DNA of 64,000 nt from Bradyrhizobium sp. 141 (GCF_023074055.1 NZ_JADPKR010000100.1:149272-213271), one strand, 5' to 3'; shown: positions 17,838-26,173, numbered from the stretch's first letter. Notes: a model not told the origin generated them from the letters alone. Numbers and translations are program-made.

Positions 17838-19564
17838 TGGCCATGTCTCTCGTTTCGGCAGACACGCTCACTGAGGCAACTACCGCGATCGAGGACGTCT
17901 CCTCGCGGATCGAGGACGTCTTCGCGCGCGTCGGTGGCGAGCTCGGACGTGGTCACCTCATCTTCAAGGAGCTGAACCAGGGTCTGGCGACGCTCTCGGG
18001 CGAGCTCTCCGGCGCGGAGATCGAGGGCGCTGCAACGGCGCTGCAGGAGATCGCCGCGCGGCTGAGCGAGCTGGCGCAGGCGCTGCCGGCGGAGAGCGCG
18101 CTCTTGGAGACGATCGGCAAGAGCACGGCAGAGGCGTCTTCGCTGCTCAAGCCGCTGTTCAAGCACATCCAGATGATCACCATCATCGCGCGCAGCGCGC
18201 GGATCGAGGCGGCCTCGCTCGACGGCGACCGCGAGGGCTTTCTCGCCTTCACCCAGGAAGCCTATGATCTCGGCAGGGCCGTGCAGCGCTCGATCGAAGG
18301 CTGCGCGCGGGACCAGCGGCGCCTGTCCGAGGCGGTCGCCACCGCCTCCGGCCGGCAGAAGGAGTTCGAGAGCCGTTATCGGGCCCAACTGATGTCGGAG
18401 AGCGACGAGCTCGGCGCGGCCTATTCCGGATTACGCGATCAGCGCAGCAAGAGCAGCCATCTGGCCGATCGCGCAAGTTCCAGCACCAGGAAGATCGCCG
18501 AGGCGGTCGGCAGCGCGATCATCTCGCTGCAGGCAGGCGACAGCACGCGGCAGCGTCTCGAACATGTGTCGCACGGCATCAAGCTTGCGTCGGAATTCGC
18601 GCCAAGCCTCGTCCCCGAACCGGTCGCGAGCGATGACGGCGTGCGTGCGATTTGCCAGTTGCAGGCAGCGCAGCTCAGGGACGCCCAGCGCGAGTTCGGC
18701 GGCGACGTCGGCCAGATCGTCGGCGCGCTCATCGCCATCCTGCGCGATGCGGGCAGCGTCGCCGGCCACGGCCGTACGCTGTTTGGCGGCGAGGAGGACG
18801 GCTCGTCGTCGTTCCTGACGCGCATCAAGCAGACACTGGCGCACGCGTCGACCCTGATCGGCACCTGCGAGAGTGCGGGCCGCGCGGTCGACGAGGCGCT
18901 CGCGATCGTCGAGGACACGCTGGCAAAATTTCGCCAGGCGATCGCCGGGCTTGCCGAGGCGACCGTCGACATCACGCTGATCGGAATGAATGCCGGCCTC
19001 AAGGCAAGCCATCTCGGCAGCCGCGGCAGTGCCTTCGTCGTCATCGCCAACGAGCTCAAGGCGACTGCCGACCAGGTCTCAGCGGGGGCCGGGCGTCTGA
19101 GGCCCGTGCTCGACGGCATCGAGCGCACCGCCAACGAGCTGAAGGATCTCCGCGTGCAGGGTGATCCCACGCAGCTCGCCAAGCTCGAGCCGCAGATCCT
19201 TCTGGCGCTGCGCGAGGTCGAGGCCGGCAATGAACGGCTCGGCAAGCTGATGAGCCGGCTCGTGGACGAAGGCGCGGAATTCGAGCGGCTGATGAATTCG
19301 GCCCAGGGCCTGATGACCGCGCTTGGCGAAAGCTCCGCGGCCTTGCCTGCGGTCGCGATGCGGCTCGAGACTGCGGGCGCGCAGCGGCTACAGGTGGAGG
19401 TGCAGGATCAGGCGATACTCGACGATCTCTTCGCGCGCTACACGATGGAGCGTGAGCGGGACGTTCATCGCAACGTCCTGCAAACACTCGGACTGGTGTC
19501 GATCGCCGCCGCGCGCCGGGTCGAGGCGGTCGAGACCGCGGACGACGGCATAGAATTGTTCTGA
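17837..19564 (+). CDS. Soluble MCP-like chemotaxis protein
   Basis: This 575-residue, mostly helical protein has no transmembrane segment or signal peptide. Near ~370-400 it has DITLIGMNAGLKASHLGSRG followed by FVVIANELKATADQV, a diverged match to the receptor hairpin tip (usual form LLALNAAIEAARAGE..GRGFAVVA.EVR), so it probably packs into or mimics a receptor array. An upstream copy of similar character (IIARSARIEAASLDGDREGF, ~115-135) suggests two hairpin-like units. It overlaps cheB by one base. The start is fixed by that TGATG overlap; longer in-frame extension reads inside cheB. Confidence 0.8.
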   Translation: MAMSLVSADTLTEATTAIEDVSSRIEDVFARVGGELGRGHLIFKELNQGLATLSGELSGAEIEGAATALQEIAARLSELAQALPAESALLETIGKSTAEASSLLKPLFKHIQMITIIARSARIEAASLDGDREGFLAFTQEAYDLGRAVQRSIEGCARDQRRLSEAVATASGRQKEFESRYRAQLMSESDELGAAYSGLRDQRSKSSHLADRASSSTRKIAEAVGSAIISLQAGDSTRQRLEHVSHGIKLASEFAPSLVPEPVASDDGVRAICQLQAAQLRDAQREFGGDVGQIVGALIAILRDAGSVAGHGRTLFGGEEDGSSSFLTRIKQTLAHASTLIGTCESAGRAVDEALAIVEDTLAKFRQAIAGLAEATVDITLIGMNAGLKASHLGSRGSAFVVIANELKATADQVSAGAGRLRPVLDGIERTANELKDLRVQGDPTQLAKLEPQILLALREVEAGNERLGKLMSRLVDEGAEFERLMNSAQGLMTALGESSAALPAVAMRLETAGAQRLQVEVQDQAILDDLFARYTMERERDVHRNVLQTLGLVSIAAARRVEAVETADDGIELF

Positions 19565-19717
19565 CGGTGCCGCCGATGTCGCCTCGTGCGGCGACGGCAA
19601 TTTGACGGGTTGGCTTTGCAGGGCGTTAACCGTGGCGGAATGCTCGCCGCATCGGTCATTGCCGCGCCCCAGAGTTGGTTGCAAATACCAGTGAATTTTA
19701 CGGCGGATGTTTCCATC

Positions 19718-20161
19718 ATGAGAGACGGCAAATACGCGGCCTGGTTCAGGACCCCGCGCGCCCAGGGCACGGGCGTCGTGCATCTGGCGGAAGGACGGAT
19801 CTCCGGCAGCGACAGCTTCTTCACCTATGGCGGCTCCTATCGGTTCGATGACGAGCAGCGCTTCACGGCTGTCCTGACCACGCGGCGGTATGCCGACGGT
19901 CCGCCGACGGTGTTCGGGCTGGACGAGGTCCAGGTCAATCTCTCGGGCGTGTGCAACGGTGCGATGGCGACCTGCTCCGGAACGGCGAGGGAAGCGCCCG
20001 ACGTGATGTTCGAGGTGACGCTGATCTACAGCCAGGAGGATGCGCCGGCTGTGGAAGCGCGAGGCGCCGTCGTGAAGCTCAATGACAAATTGCCCAAGGG
20101 CCTCGACAGCCGTTCGCGGCCGCGCCATTTCCCTGCACCTTCCAGGCCTCCCGTATCTTAG
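19718..20161 (+). CDS. GrlR-like small protein
   Basis: This 147-residue protein begins MRDGKYAAWFRTPRAQGTGV followed by HLAEGRISGSDSFFTYGGSY, the beta-barrel signature of the GrlR family, originally described as a negative regulator of type III secretion and now known widely in rhizobia with unknown role. A domain-end segment LNDKLPKGLD precedes a basic tail. ATG at 19718 is chosen because the conserved domain begins there; an in-frame start at 19586 adds an unlike leader. It follows the chemotaxis operon by ~150 bases on the same strand. Its function here is unknown. Confidence 0.72.
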   Translation: MRDGKYAAWFRTPRAQGTGVVHLAEGRISGSDSFFTYGGSYRFDDEQRFTAVLTTRRYADGPPTVFGLDEVQVNLSGVCNGAMATCSGTAREAPDVMFEVTLIYSQEDAPAVEARGAVVKLNDKLPKGLDSRSRPRHFPAPSRPPVS

Positions 20162-20269
20162 TCTTGCGTTGACGCTATCGCAGTGAAACGGGCTGCGACC
20201 GCGGCGCGGCAACGGTGCATTCAGGCGCGGAAAGTTAGGATGAGGCCGCTCTAAAGGACGGACGAGAAC

Positions 20270-20551
20270 ATGCCTCAGATCTGGATGACATACGACGAAC
20301 TGGCGACCCTCAGCGGCTGCACGCCGGCAGAAGCCAGACTGCGGGCCCTCCATTTGTCGCTTGACCGCCGCAAGAGCCGCGACGGCGCAACGCGCGTCAA
20401 GCTCGACCTGGCGCTGACCGCCAAGTTCTTCGCATCAATCCGCGACGCGGATTTCGATCTCGACAGCGCCATCGAGGCGCTGCAGAGCACGCACAGGCAA
20501 ATGGCCGAACTCCTGGCACCGACCGGGTTCCGTGAGCGCGGGGCAGCTTAG
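20270..20551 (+). CDS. Small conserved protein with HTH-like N-terminus
   Basis: This 93-residue protein begins PQIWMTYDELATLSGC followed by TPAEARLRALHLSLDRRKSRDG, which resembles a helix-turn-helix used in small rhizobial proteins, and then an amphipathic helix (IEALQSTHRQMAELL). A weak GGACG site lies ahead of the ATG. No catalytic motif or membrane segment is visible. I do not recognise a named family. Confidence 0.7.
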   Translation: MPQIWMTYDELATLSGCTPAEARLRALHLSLDRRKSRDGATRVKLDLALTAKFFASIRDADFDLDSAIEALQSTHRQMAELLAPTGFRERGAA

Positions 20552-20651
20552 TCCGTTTCGCCTCGCACCCTCGGGCTGGCCGCTCAGCTTTTCGCGAATC
20601 AGGCATAGACTTGCACCGGAATTTCAAGCCGAGGCCGGGGTTTCAACCGCA

Positions 20652-20669
20652 ACGGGCCCCGGAGCCCGT
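20652..20669 (+). other. Leader hairpin upstream of CHRD gene
   Basis: ACGGGC and GCCCGT form a 6-bp stem with a 6-base loop immediately before the AGGAG ribosome-binding site of the CHRD gene. It may influence ribosome access. Confidence 0.35.
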
Positions 20670-20680
20670 AGGAGAATGCC

Positions 20681-21127
20681 ATGAGGAAAGCCAAGTATCG
20701 GGTCGGCGTGACGATGTTGGCAGCGGCGATGCTCGGCGGGCTGCTGATCGTCACAGCCACGCCGTCACGTGCGGAGGTCGTCAAGCTGCAGGCCGACCTC
20801 AAGGGCAGCAACGAAGTGCCTCCGAACAGCTCCTCCGGTTCAGGCAAGGCCGAGGCTGCGTTCGATACCCAGACGAAAGTCCTGACCTATACGGTCACGT
20901 ATGCCGGTCTGACTGGTCCGGCGATGGGGGCTCATTTTCATGGTCCCGGTGAAGCGGGCAAGAACGCCGGCATCGCTTTGCCGTTCAAGACGGTTCAAAG
21001 CCCCATCCAGGGCAGCGCCACGCTCACGGACGCTCAGGCGGCGGATCTGCTAGCCGGGAAGTGGTACGCGAACATACATACCGCCGCGAACCCAGGCGGC
21101 GAGCTGCGCGGGCAGATGATGAAGTAA
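20681..21127 (+). CDS. CHRD-domain exported protein
   Basis: This 148-residue protein has a signal peptide (VTMLAAAMLGGLLIVTATPSRA) and then one CHRD domain (~32-148), marked by LKGSNEVPP, AHFHGPGEAGKNAG and the closing GGELRGQM. CHRD domains were first seen in animal chordin; bacterial members are periplasmic or secreted and of unknown function. The AGGAG site is spaced well from the ATG. It is convergent with the VanZ-like gene. Confidence 0.9.
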   Translation: MRKAKYRVGVTMLAAAMLGGLLIVTATPSRAEVVKLQADLKGSNEVPPNSSSGSGKAEAAFDTQTKVLTYTVTYAGLTGPAMGAHFHGPGEAGKNAGIALPFKTVQSPIQGSATLTDAQAADLLAGKWYANIHTAANPGGELRGQMMK

Positions 21128-21172
21128 CGGGCCATGTCCCGTGGCGCTGGAGAGATTTTCGGCGCCTGAGCT

Positions 21173-21538
21173 TCAGGTTGGCGGCCGGGGCAAGAAGGCC
21201 AGGATGGTCTGGGCGAGGATGACACCGACGGTGCCTCCCGCAGCCTTTTGCAGCACGTCCAGGAAACCCGGATCACGATCGGGGGTCAGCATTTGCAGGA
21301 CTTCCAACCCCATGGCGACTGCAAGGACAAGCGAGCAGGCCAAAGTGAGCCGGCCGGGCAACAGAAAGGCCAGGAGAAAGCCCAACAGGCCATAGGCGCT
21401 GAAGCGCTCGATCACCACGATCCAGTAGGCCTCGTGATGCCCCATGAGCGCCGGCCTTCCCGCCAGCCTTGCCAAGGTGGCATAGGCGATGAGGGCGAGG
21501 CAGATTCCCGCGGCTGCGATGAGGTGATTTCGACGCAT
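21173..21538 (-). CDS. VanZ-like small membrane protein
   Basis: This 121-residue protein has about four transmembrane helices (LIAAAGICLALIAYATLA, VIERFSAYGLLGFLLAFLL, LTLACSLVLAVAMGLEVLQ and a last helix) and the VanZ-type loop DRDPGFLDVLQKAAGG. VanZ-family proteins are of poorly defined function. The ATG at 21538 places the first helix at the start; a longer version from 21565 adds nine residues. Confidence 0.75.
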   Translation of the reverse strand: MRRNHLIAAAGICLALIAYATLARLAGRPALMGHHEAYWIVVIERFSAYGLLGFLLAFLLPGRLTLACSLVLAVAMGLEVLQMLTPDRDPGFLDVLQKAAGGTVGVILAQTILAFLPRPPT

Positions 21539-21698
21539 GGCCCACCATAGCCACTTGGGTGCCATTCCGCTTCGAAAGACGAGAATATCGTTAAAACGCC
21601 TAGTCGCTCTAGGCGCGGATTGTCCAAAACGTGGCCGCGATCGGGGCCCGGGAGGGCGCTCCGTCAGGGAGCAAAGGGATGCCGTCCAGCGGAGATGG

Positions 21699-23285
21699 TC
21701 AGGCTACCCGGACATCGCCAGCCGGCGCCGGGCATGCGGAGCGGCGGCGTGAATCGAGGAGCTCGCTGAATTTCGCAAACGGGAGCGGTGCGGCGACGAG
21801 ATAGCCCTGTCCTTCCTCGACGCCGGACGCGATCAAGGCGCGGCGCTGCTCCTCAGTCTCGATTCCTTCCGCGACCACCGTCATTCGGAAGTCCTTGGCG
21901 AGCGCGACCAACATCTCGACGATCGTCGTGGTCGATGCATCCACGGTGATGGTGTCGACGAAGAACTTGTCGATCTTGATCGTGTTGGCGCCGAGCCCTT
22001 TCAGCCGCGACAGCCCACTATGGCCAACGCCGACGTCGTCGATGGCGACGCGGAAGCCATGGTCACGCAGCTCGGCCACGATTGCTGCGGCGCGCGCGAG
22101 ATCGTCGAGCTCGTCGCGCTCGGTGACTTCGACCACGATCTGGCGTGCGGAGACTCTGGCCGTCAGAACCGTGCGACGCAGCGTTTCAACGAAGCCGGCA
22201 CTCAGCAGGTGCTTGGGCACGACGTTCAGGGACATCTTGAAGGTCTTGTCCGCCCTCAGGACGGGACGCAGGTCGGAGAGCGCCGATCTCAGGATGTGCC
22301 AGGTCATCACCTGGATGCGCCCGCTGGATTCGGCCAGCGGAATGAAGTTCATCGGCGGCACCACCGAGCCGTCCCGACGAACCCAGCGCGCCAGAATCTC
22401 GCAGCCCGTGATCTTGCCTGTCCTGAGGTCGAAGATGGGTTGGTAGTACGGTTTGAATTCGCGGGCCGCTAACCCGCGATCGAGATCGGCGACCGGCCCT
22501 TCCATCCGGCGGCTGCGTGCCAGCAGGATGCCGAAGAGGACACCAAGTCCAAGGGACACTGCGAGCGCCGGCCAATAAGCCTCGCTGTTCCAGTTCGAAA
22601 GGACCGCCTGTTCGAGCCGGATCGTGGCATGAAGCGGGAAGCGCGTGGAATGCCTGTCGAAACTGATCGGCCCTAGCAGGGGCCTGTCGGCATCAAGCCG
22701 GAAATCGCCGAGCTTCGCGCCATTGCTCAAGGCGAGGATGACCTCGCTGTGCGCGCGCAGCTCGGCGGGCATAAGATCGAACAGGTTGGCATTGATGCCG
22801 ACGATCGCGACCAGGGCGGAGCTGCGATTGACGTCCCTGAGCACGCCCAATGCGTCGCCGCCGAATTGCTCCACGCGGAACAGCGAGAGCTCCTTGTCGT
22901 GCGAGGACAGCATGTCGTGGCGACCTGCCCATCCCTTGTCGAACTCGAGCGTCTCGGAATAGGCCGAGCAGATCACCGATCCGTCCGGATTGACGAGACG
23001 GACGTCCTTGATGGCCGAGCGCTGGTAGACGTGGAGCCGGATGGCTTGCAGCGCGGCCGGTGCGCAGCTGGCAAGATCACGCTTCGCGAGCTCGTCCAGG
23101 CTGGCCGCGGCGAAATCGACCGCAAGTTCGGAGCGGCGCAGAACGACCTCGGTCAGCTCGTTGAGCTGATGCGCCTGCTGGTGGCGAATGAAGGCCTCTG
23201 CCGCCAAATGGCCCGCCAGGGCGAACGCCATCGTGCTCGCAAGCACGAGCGCCACAAACGGAAGGTTCGGTCGCTGGTGTCTCAT
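21699..23285 (-). CDS. CSS-motif EAL-domain c-di-GMP phosphodiesterase
   Basis: This 528-residue membrane protein has TM1 (~12-30), a periplasmic CSS-motif sensor domain (~33-235, with Cys in LASCAPAALQ and the CSAYSE element at ~110), TM2 (~240-262) and a cytoplasmic EAL domain. The EAL part shows YQPIFDLRTG, CEILARW (EIL replacing EAL), LNVVPKHLL, VEVTERDELDD, IDDVGVGHSGLSRLK and VVAEGIETEEQ. It should hydrolyse c-di-GMP to pGpG, with the periplasmic cysteines sensing redox (established for Escherichia coli CSS-EAL proteins). Substitutions in the EAL and DDFGTG motifs are moderate, so activity is likely but unproven. Confidence 0.9.
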   Translation of the reverse strand: MRHQRPNLPFVALVLASTMAFALAGHLAAEAFIRHQQAHQLNELTEVVLRRSELAVDFAAASLDELAKRDLASCAPAALQAIRLHVYQRSAIKDVRLVNPDGSVICSAYSETLEFDKGWAGRHDMLSSHDKELSLFRVEQFGGDALGVLRDVNRSSALVAIVGINANLFDLMPAELRAHSEVILALSNGAKLGDFRLDADRPLLGPISFDRHSTRFPLHATIRLEQAVLSNWNSEAYWPALAVSLGLGVLFGILLARSRRMEGPVADLDRGLAAREFKPYYQPIFDLRTGKITGCEILARWVRRDGSVVPPMNFIPLAESSGRIQVMTWHILRSALSDLRPVLRADKTFKMSLNVVPKHLLSAGFVETLRRTVLTARVSARQIVVEVTERDELDDLARAAAIVAELRDHGFRVAIDDVGVGHSGLSRLKGLGANTIKIDKFFVDTITVDASTTTIVEMLVALAKDFRMTVVAEGIETEEQRRALIASGVEEGQGYLVAAPLPFAKFSELLDSRRRSACPAPAGDVRVA

Positions 23286-23385
23286 CCGGTCCGGGCGGAA
23301 TTCAGGAGAGGCTTGGTGACTGATCTTGGGAACTGATCTTCGGAATTGATCCTAGCCAGCGGGGGCTAAGATAGGGTTTAACGGG

Positions 23386-23397
23386 CGGACCGGTCCG
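23386..23397. repeat. GC palindrome CGGACCGGTCCG
   Basis: This perfect 12-bp palindrome lies between the divergent EAL gene and the small secreted protein. The same core occurs in the hairpins after both mcp genes at 13318 and 15747. Confidence 0.4.
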
Positions 23398-23461
23398 GAA
23401 GGGCTACCGAGTGGTTGCCTGACCAATGGTCGCGCGGCCCGAGCATGGAAAGTTGAGCAGT

Positions 23462-23686
23462 ATGATCAGGACGTTAAGCCTCCTCCTCCTGTCGTTGGTC
23501 GTCGGAAGCTCCGTGGCCTCCGCGCAGGGAACCAAAGACCAGCCATCGGGCACTCAGCCCACCTCCCGCAGCGGCACGGCGACGAATTCCGGCTCGGACA
23601 GCATGGGTGGAGCTTTCAAGGGAACGGGGACACCCAATTACGGAACCAGCCCCGGGATGGGCTCCCAGAAGAAGACGCGCAACTAA
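23462..23686 (+). CDS. Small secreted protein, AQG-KD family member 1
   Basis: This 74-residue protein has a signal peptide (LSLLLLSLVVGSSVASA), then QGTKDQPSGTQPTSRSG and a Gly/Ser/Thr-rich, probably disordered tail. The ATG at 23462 gives the signal peptide; an earlier in-frame start adds 12 residues. It shares the post-cleavage AQG-x-K/N-D motif with the genes at 28128 and 28443, so it probably belongs to the same family of short periplasmic proteins. No function is known to me. A RIME-like repeat follows the stop directly. Confidence 0.65.
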   Translation: MIRTLSLLLLSLVVGSSVASAQGTKDQPSGTQPTSRSGTATNSGSDSMGGAFKGTGTPNYGTSPGMGSQKKTRN

Positions 23687-23787
23687 AGCCTGATCTAGAA
23701 AAGTGCGCAGCGGTTTTCCGAAAAGACTGTGCTTGAACAACAATCTAACGCGCGATGACGATTCATCCTCATCGCATCGCGCTTTAG
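23683..23787. repeat. RIME-like rhizobial intergenic repeat
   Basis: The ~105-bp element is bounded by CTAAAGC and GCTTTAG and contains GAAAAGTGCGCAGCGG, TTTTCCGAAAAGAC and GCGCGATGACGATTCATCC. This combination recurs in intergenic regions of Bradyrhizobium, Mesorhizobium and Ochrobactrum genomes. It overlaps the stop of the preceding small gene. The internal CGATGA-ATTCATCC-CATCG pattern can fold into a second hairpin. Confidence 0.75.
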
Positions 23788-23826
23788 CTGAACGAGCGAA
23801 CGGTCTGCTGGATGCTCGACCTATGC

Positions 23827-24105
23827 TCACCGACTGACGCGATGGCGGAGGGGAATTGCCTCTGCAGAGGATAGGTTGGTCCTATGGACGTGGGGCGCGG
23901 CGGGATGGCGGGTGGCCCGCAGCCGAAGCACCACGAAAGCGATGTTGATCGCCAGCCAAACCAGCATTGCGGAAATGACAAAATGGACCACGGCCAGACC
24001 TCGCGGCAAAGTCTGGATCAACATCTCGTGGTTGCTTTGGTTCCGTTCTGCAAGACGAAAAGCTGAAGGGGGTTCGGAGGGAAGTGTTGCCGCCATGGCG
24101 GACAA
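23827..24105 (-). CDS. Small single-pass membrane protein (uncertain)
   Basis: Up to 92 residues, with one clear transmembrane helix (VVHFVISAMLVWLAINIAFVVL) flanked by basic residues on the cytoplasmic side (RLRATRHPAAPHVHR). ATG at 24024 would give a 65-residue version that starts MLIQTLPRGLAVVHF. No strong ribosome-binding site is visible for either. Sequence composition supports coding but no family is recognised. Confidence 0.4.
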   Translation of the reverse strand: MSAMAATLPSEPPSAFRLAERNQSNHEMLIQTLPRGLAVVHFVISAMLVWLAINIAFVVLRLRATRHPAAPHVHRTNLSSAEAIPLRHRVSR

Positions 24106-24141
24106 AGAAAGCTGTCATCCGCGACGAGCAGTTTTCCGAGA

Positions 24142-24315
24142 CTAGCTCTTCTTGCCAATCTTCGACTTCAGCGAAAGGCCAAGCCGCAAGGCCATGCGCT
24201 TGATCGCATCAGGCGAGCGTCCGAGAACTTTTGCCGCCTCTTCCAGCGAAGCCGAAGACTTGGCCAACTCCATGAGCCGGCGGTCTTCCTTAAACGACCA
24301 GGGCTTGCGCGCCAT
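24142..24315 (-). CDS. SANT/Myb-like small helix-turn-helix protein
   Basis: This short gene encodes 57 residues beginning MARKPWSFKEDRRLMELAKS. The first half has the SANT/Myb pattern (W-x2-x-E-D-x2-L) and the second a recognition-type helix (LEEAAKVLGRSPDAIKRMALRLG), ending KSKIGKKS. The fold suggests DNA binding, but it is only one repeat. Starts MARKPW in an ATG; stop TAG at 24142-24144. The small size and high Lys/Arg content fit a nucleoid-associated or regulatory role, which I infer. Confidence 0.6.
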   Translation of the reverse strand: MARKPWSFKEDRRLMELAKSSASLEEAAKVLGRSPDAIKRMALRLGLSLKSKIGKKS

Positions 24316-25230
24316 AACCGAAATAATCCTCTCGTCGACACAACGACAAAGCCGCCAAGCGACCCATGTTCGCTCGACGGCTTCGCTTGGGTGGGGCCAG
24401 GCTTGGGGAGCCCGGTGCGAAGATGGATATGCGATCGGTTAGACTTCGCAACAAACAACGCGGATTAAGCTAACTGCTCAACCTTACCGCGATGAAATCG
24501 CCGCGCGACGCTCCGTATAACCACGGTGTTTTCGCGCGAGCGTGATGAGATGAGGCTTGATCGCTGTAATGACGAAGGGGCACTCCCTCTCGCTTGTGGG
24601 AGAGGTGAACGAGCCGCGGCAATCAGGCGCGCCATGAGCAGCCGCGCCGGTCACGGTTGGGAGCGCCAAATGAACGAGGGTTCATGGTGTCGGCTCCTCG
24701 AGTTCTGGTAAAGAGAACCAGCGCCTCTTTCCGCGCCTTGTGCCCTCGCGCGCCGACCAATCTTCAAGCACCACGTTGCACAAACTTCATCTTCGTCTGA
24801 CAAAAGTTTCAGCGGTACCGATCTTGAAGTCGACACAACGAAAAGATGAAATGAGCGCGGGAGGAACGTTCCGGCAAACGTGGGAACATTCCAGATGTTG
24901 GCTTTTTTGGTTTTGATTTCGATTTTCGCAGCAGGCTTTTGCTGCGGCTATGGCGTAAGGGCGTGGCGCTCGCGGAAGCGATCGGCGCGATATCGTCTTT
25001 ACGCACCCTATACCCCCGCCGCGATGGAGCCCGGCCGAACCCAGCGACCGTCGTAATCGTAGAACTGCACGCGCCGCTCCAACTCAATGGCCGCGCCGAA
25101 ATCGAAATAACCATGTGTGGTTAGGTTAACTCGTCGCCGTCCTTGAGCGCCTTGGAAAGGCAGCCTAAGACGGATCAGTTTATTGCGAGCGTTGGGCCGC
25201 CCAATTTTTCGGGCGCGCAGGTGGGTATAG
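24316..25230. other. Gene-poor region of 915 bases
   Basis: No convincing gene is visible. It contains a palindromic CCTCTC-GAGAGG box (24586-24605) related to the repeats at 26150 and 26271, a T-rich stretch near 24902-24927 and a short hairpin (GCAGCA/TGCTGC, 24928-24945). Several short open frames exist on both strands, including one from 25244 to 25008 (minus), but none has support from family or ribosome-binding site. Confidence 0.5.
24586..24605. repeat. Palindromic CCTCTC box
   Basis: CCTCTC (24586-24591) and GAGAGG (24600-24605) are inverted copies around an 8-base loop. This is a degraded copy of the boxes at 26150-26173 and 26271-26294. Confidence 0.45.
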
Positions 25231-25365
25231 ATGACGTATCTCATTGCGTTGTTGGGCGCGACGACTTGCGCCCTCATTTTGATTGCGTTTGTTTGCACCT
25301 ATGGCCGGCATCTGAAAGATCTTCCGGGCCCTTGGATCATGAACGAGGGTCATTCAAATGATTGA
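25231..25365 (+). CDS. Very short single-pass membrane peptide (uncertain)
   Basis: This 44-residue frame is mostly one hydrophobic helix (YLIALLGATTCALILIAFVC) with a polar C-terminus. It overlaps the start of the next gene by eight bases, a common layout of coupled small genes, but the ribosome-binding site is weak. It may be a real small membrane protein or chance. Confidence 0.35.
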   Translation: MTYLIALLGATTCALILIAFVCTYGRHLKDLPGPWIMNEGHSND

Positions 25366-25648
25366 TCAACGGCACAACGCGCCCCGCAGGTATTTCGTTG
25401 ACGCGCAAGGGCATCGTGTTCTGATCGGCCTTTCGCTGGAGGAGACGGCGGAATTCGAAGCGCTGGATGTTGCCGCGACAGAGGCGCCGCAAATCGTGAC
25501 CGAAACCGGCATGGGCAAGCGAGCCGCCGCGGTTGACGACGTTCGATGGCTGGAGCTCTATTCCAAGCACGAAAGAGCCTGGCGGGTGTGGATCGCACGA
25601 AGCCAAGCGGAGCGGACCCAGGATTTAGGCTTTGTTAACTATGTCTGA
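25358..25648 (+). CDS. Conserved small protein of unknown function
   Basis: This 96-residue soluble protein has a Gly/Leu/Glu-rich start (YFVDAQGHRVLIGLSLEE) and ends WIARSQAERTQDLGF. A purine-rich AGGG precedes the ATG by about ten bases. No signal peptide, membrane segment or catalytic motif is visible. It precedes another unknown gene on the same strand. Confidence 0.6.
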   Translation: MIDQRHNAPRRYFVDAQGHRVLIGLSLEETAEFEALDVAATEAPQIVTETGMGKRAAAVDDVRWLELYSKHERAWRVWIARSQAERTQDLGFVNYV

Positions 25649-25675
25649 CCGATGGTAGCGGCTTAGATCTCGAAA

Positions 25676-26107
25676 ATGGGGATGGCCCACATGTTTCAGC
25701 TATTCCTGAGAGCACGCGCGCACAACCTGCTCGGCTCCCGCCGAGAGGACAAGGGCTTCAAAGCCCGCTCCGTCGAGCGTGATGCGGAGACTGACCGCGC
25801 GAGGATCGGCGCCGTCCTCGCGGCAATCGAAACAGCATTGCAGGATGCCGAGAGGGAGCAGGCCGGCCTCAACCGGCGTGTTGACGATGCCCTCGCGCGT
25901 GCATCCGTCACCTTCGGAAACGGCACCGATGAATATCTCGAGCGGGAGCCGCTCGACAATCATCATCAGGATCTTTTTGCAGCCGACATCTCCAATGGCC
26001 AGCGCCGGCTCAAGGAATTGGCAAGCAGCATTGCTCACTTGAAGTTCGTCAAGACCGCAATGCTGACGCGCTTTCCGGATTTCAAGCCGCCGCAGCTCAA
26101 CAGCTAG
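25676..26107 (+). CDS. Conserved hypothetical, coiled-coil
   Basis: This 143-residue protein is largely alpha-helical, with a heptad-rich segment (IGAVLAAIETALQDAEREQA, ~43-62) and a C-terminal FPDFKPPQLNS. Three ATG codons lie within the first six codons, so the exact start is open (25676, 25682 or 25691). It shows no membrane segment. I do not recognise the family; similar small helical proteins are common in rhizobia. Confidence 0.6.
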   Translation: MGMAHMFQLFLRARAHNLLGSRREDKGFKARSVERDAETDRARIGAVLAAIETALQDAEREQAGLNRRVDDALARASVTFGNGTDEYLEREPLDNHHQDLFAADISNGQRRLKELASSIAHLKFVKTAMLTRFPDFKPPQLNS

Positions 26108-26149
26108 AGCGGATTGGCTTGAGGTAGAATCGATTGCCGCGGGTTGTTC

Positions 26150-26173
26150 ACCTCTCCCGCTTGCGGGAGAGGT
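26150..26173. repeat. Extragenic palindrome, left box
   Basis: Perfect 11-bp arms (ACCTCTCCCGC and GCGGGAGAGGT) with a 2-base loop. Together with the box at 26271 it is the CCCTCTCCC-type repeat frequent between genes in alphaproteobacterial genomes. Confidence 0.8.

Noticed and set aside
25008..25244. Minus-strand short frame with a protein-like end (VQFYDYDGRW)
   Set aside because: Composition is plausible for coding, but there is no ribosome-binding site or family support and it overlaps the start of another small candidate; left out until conservation is checked.
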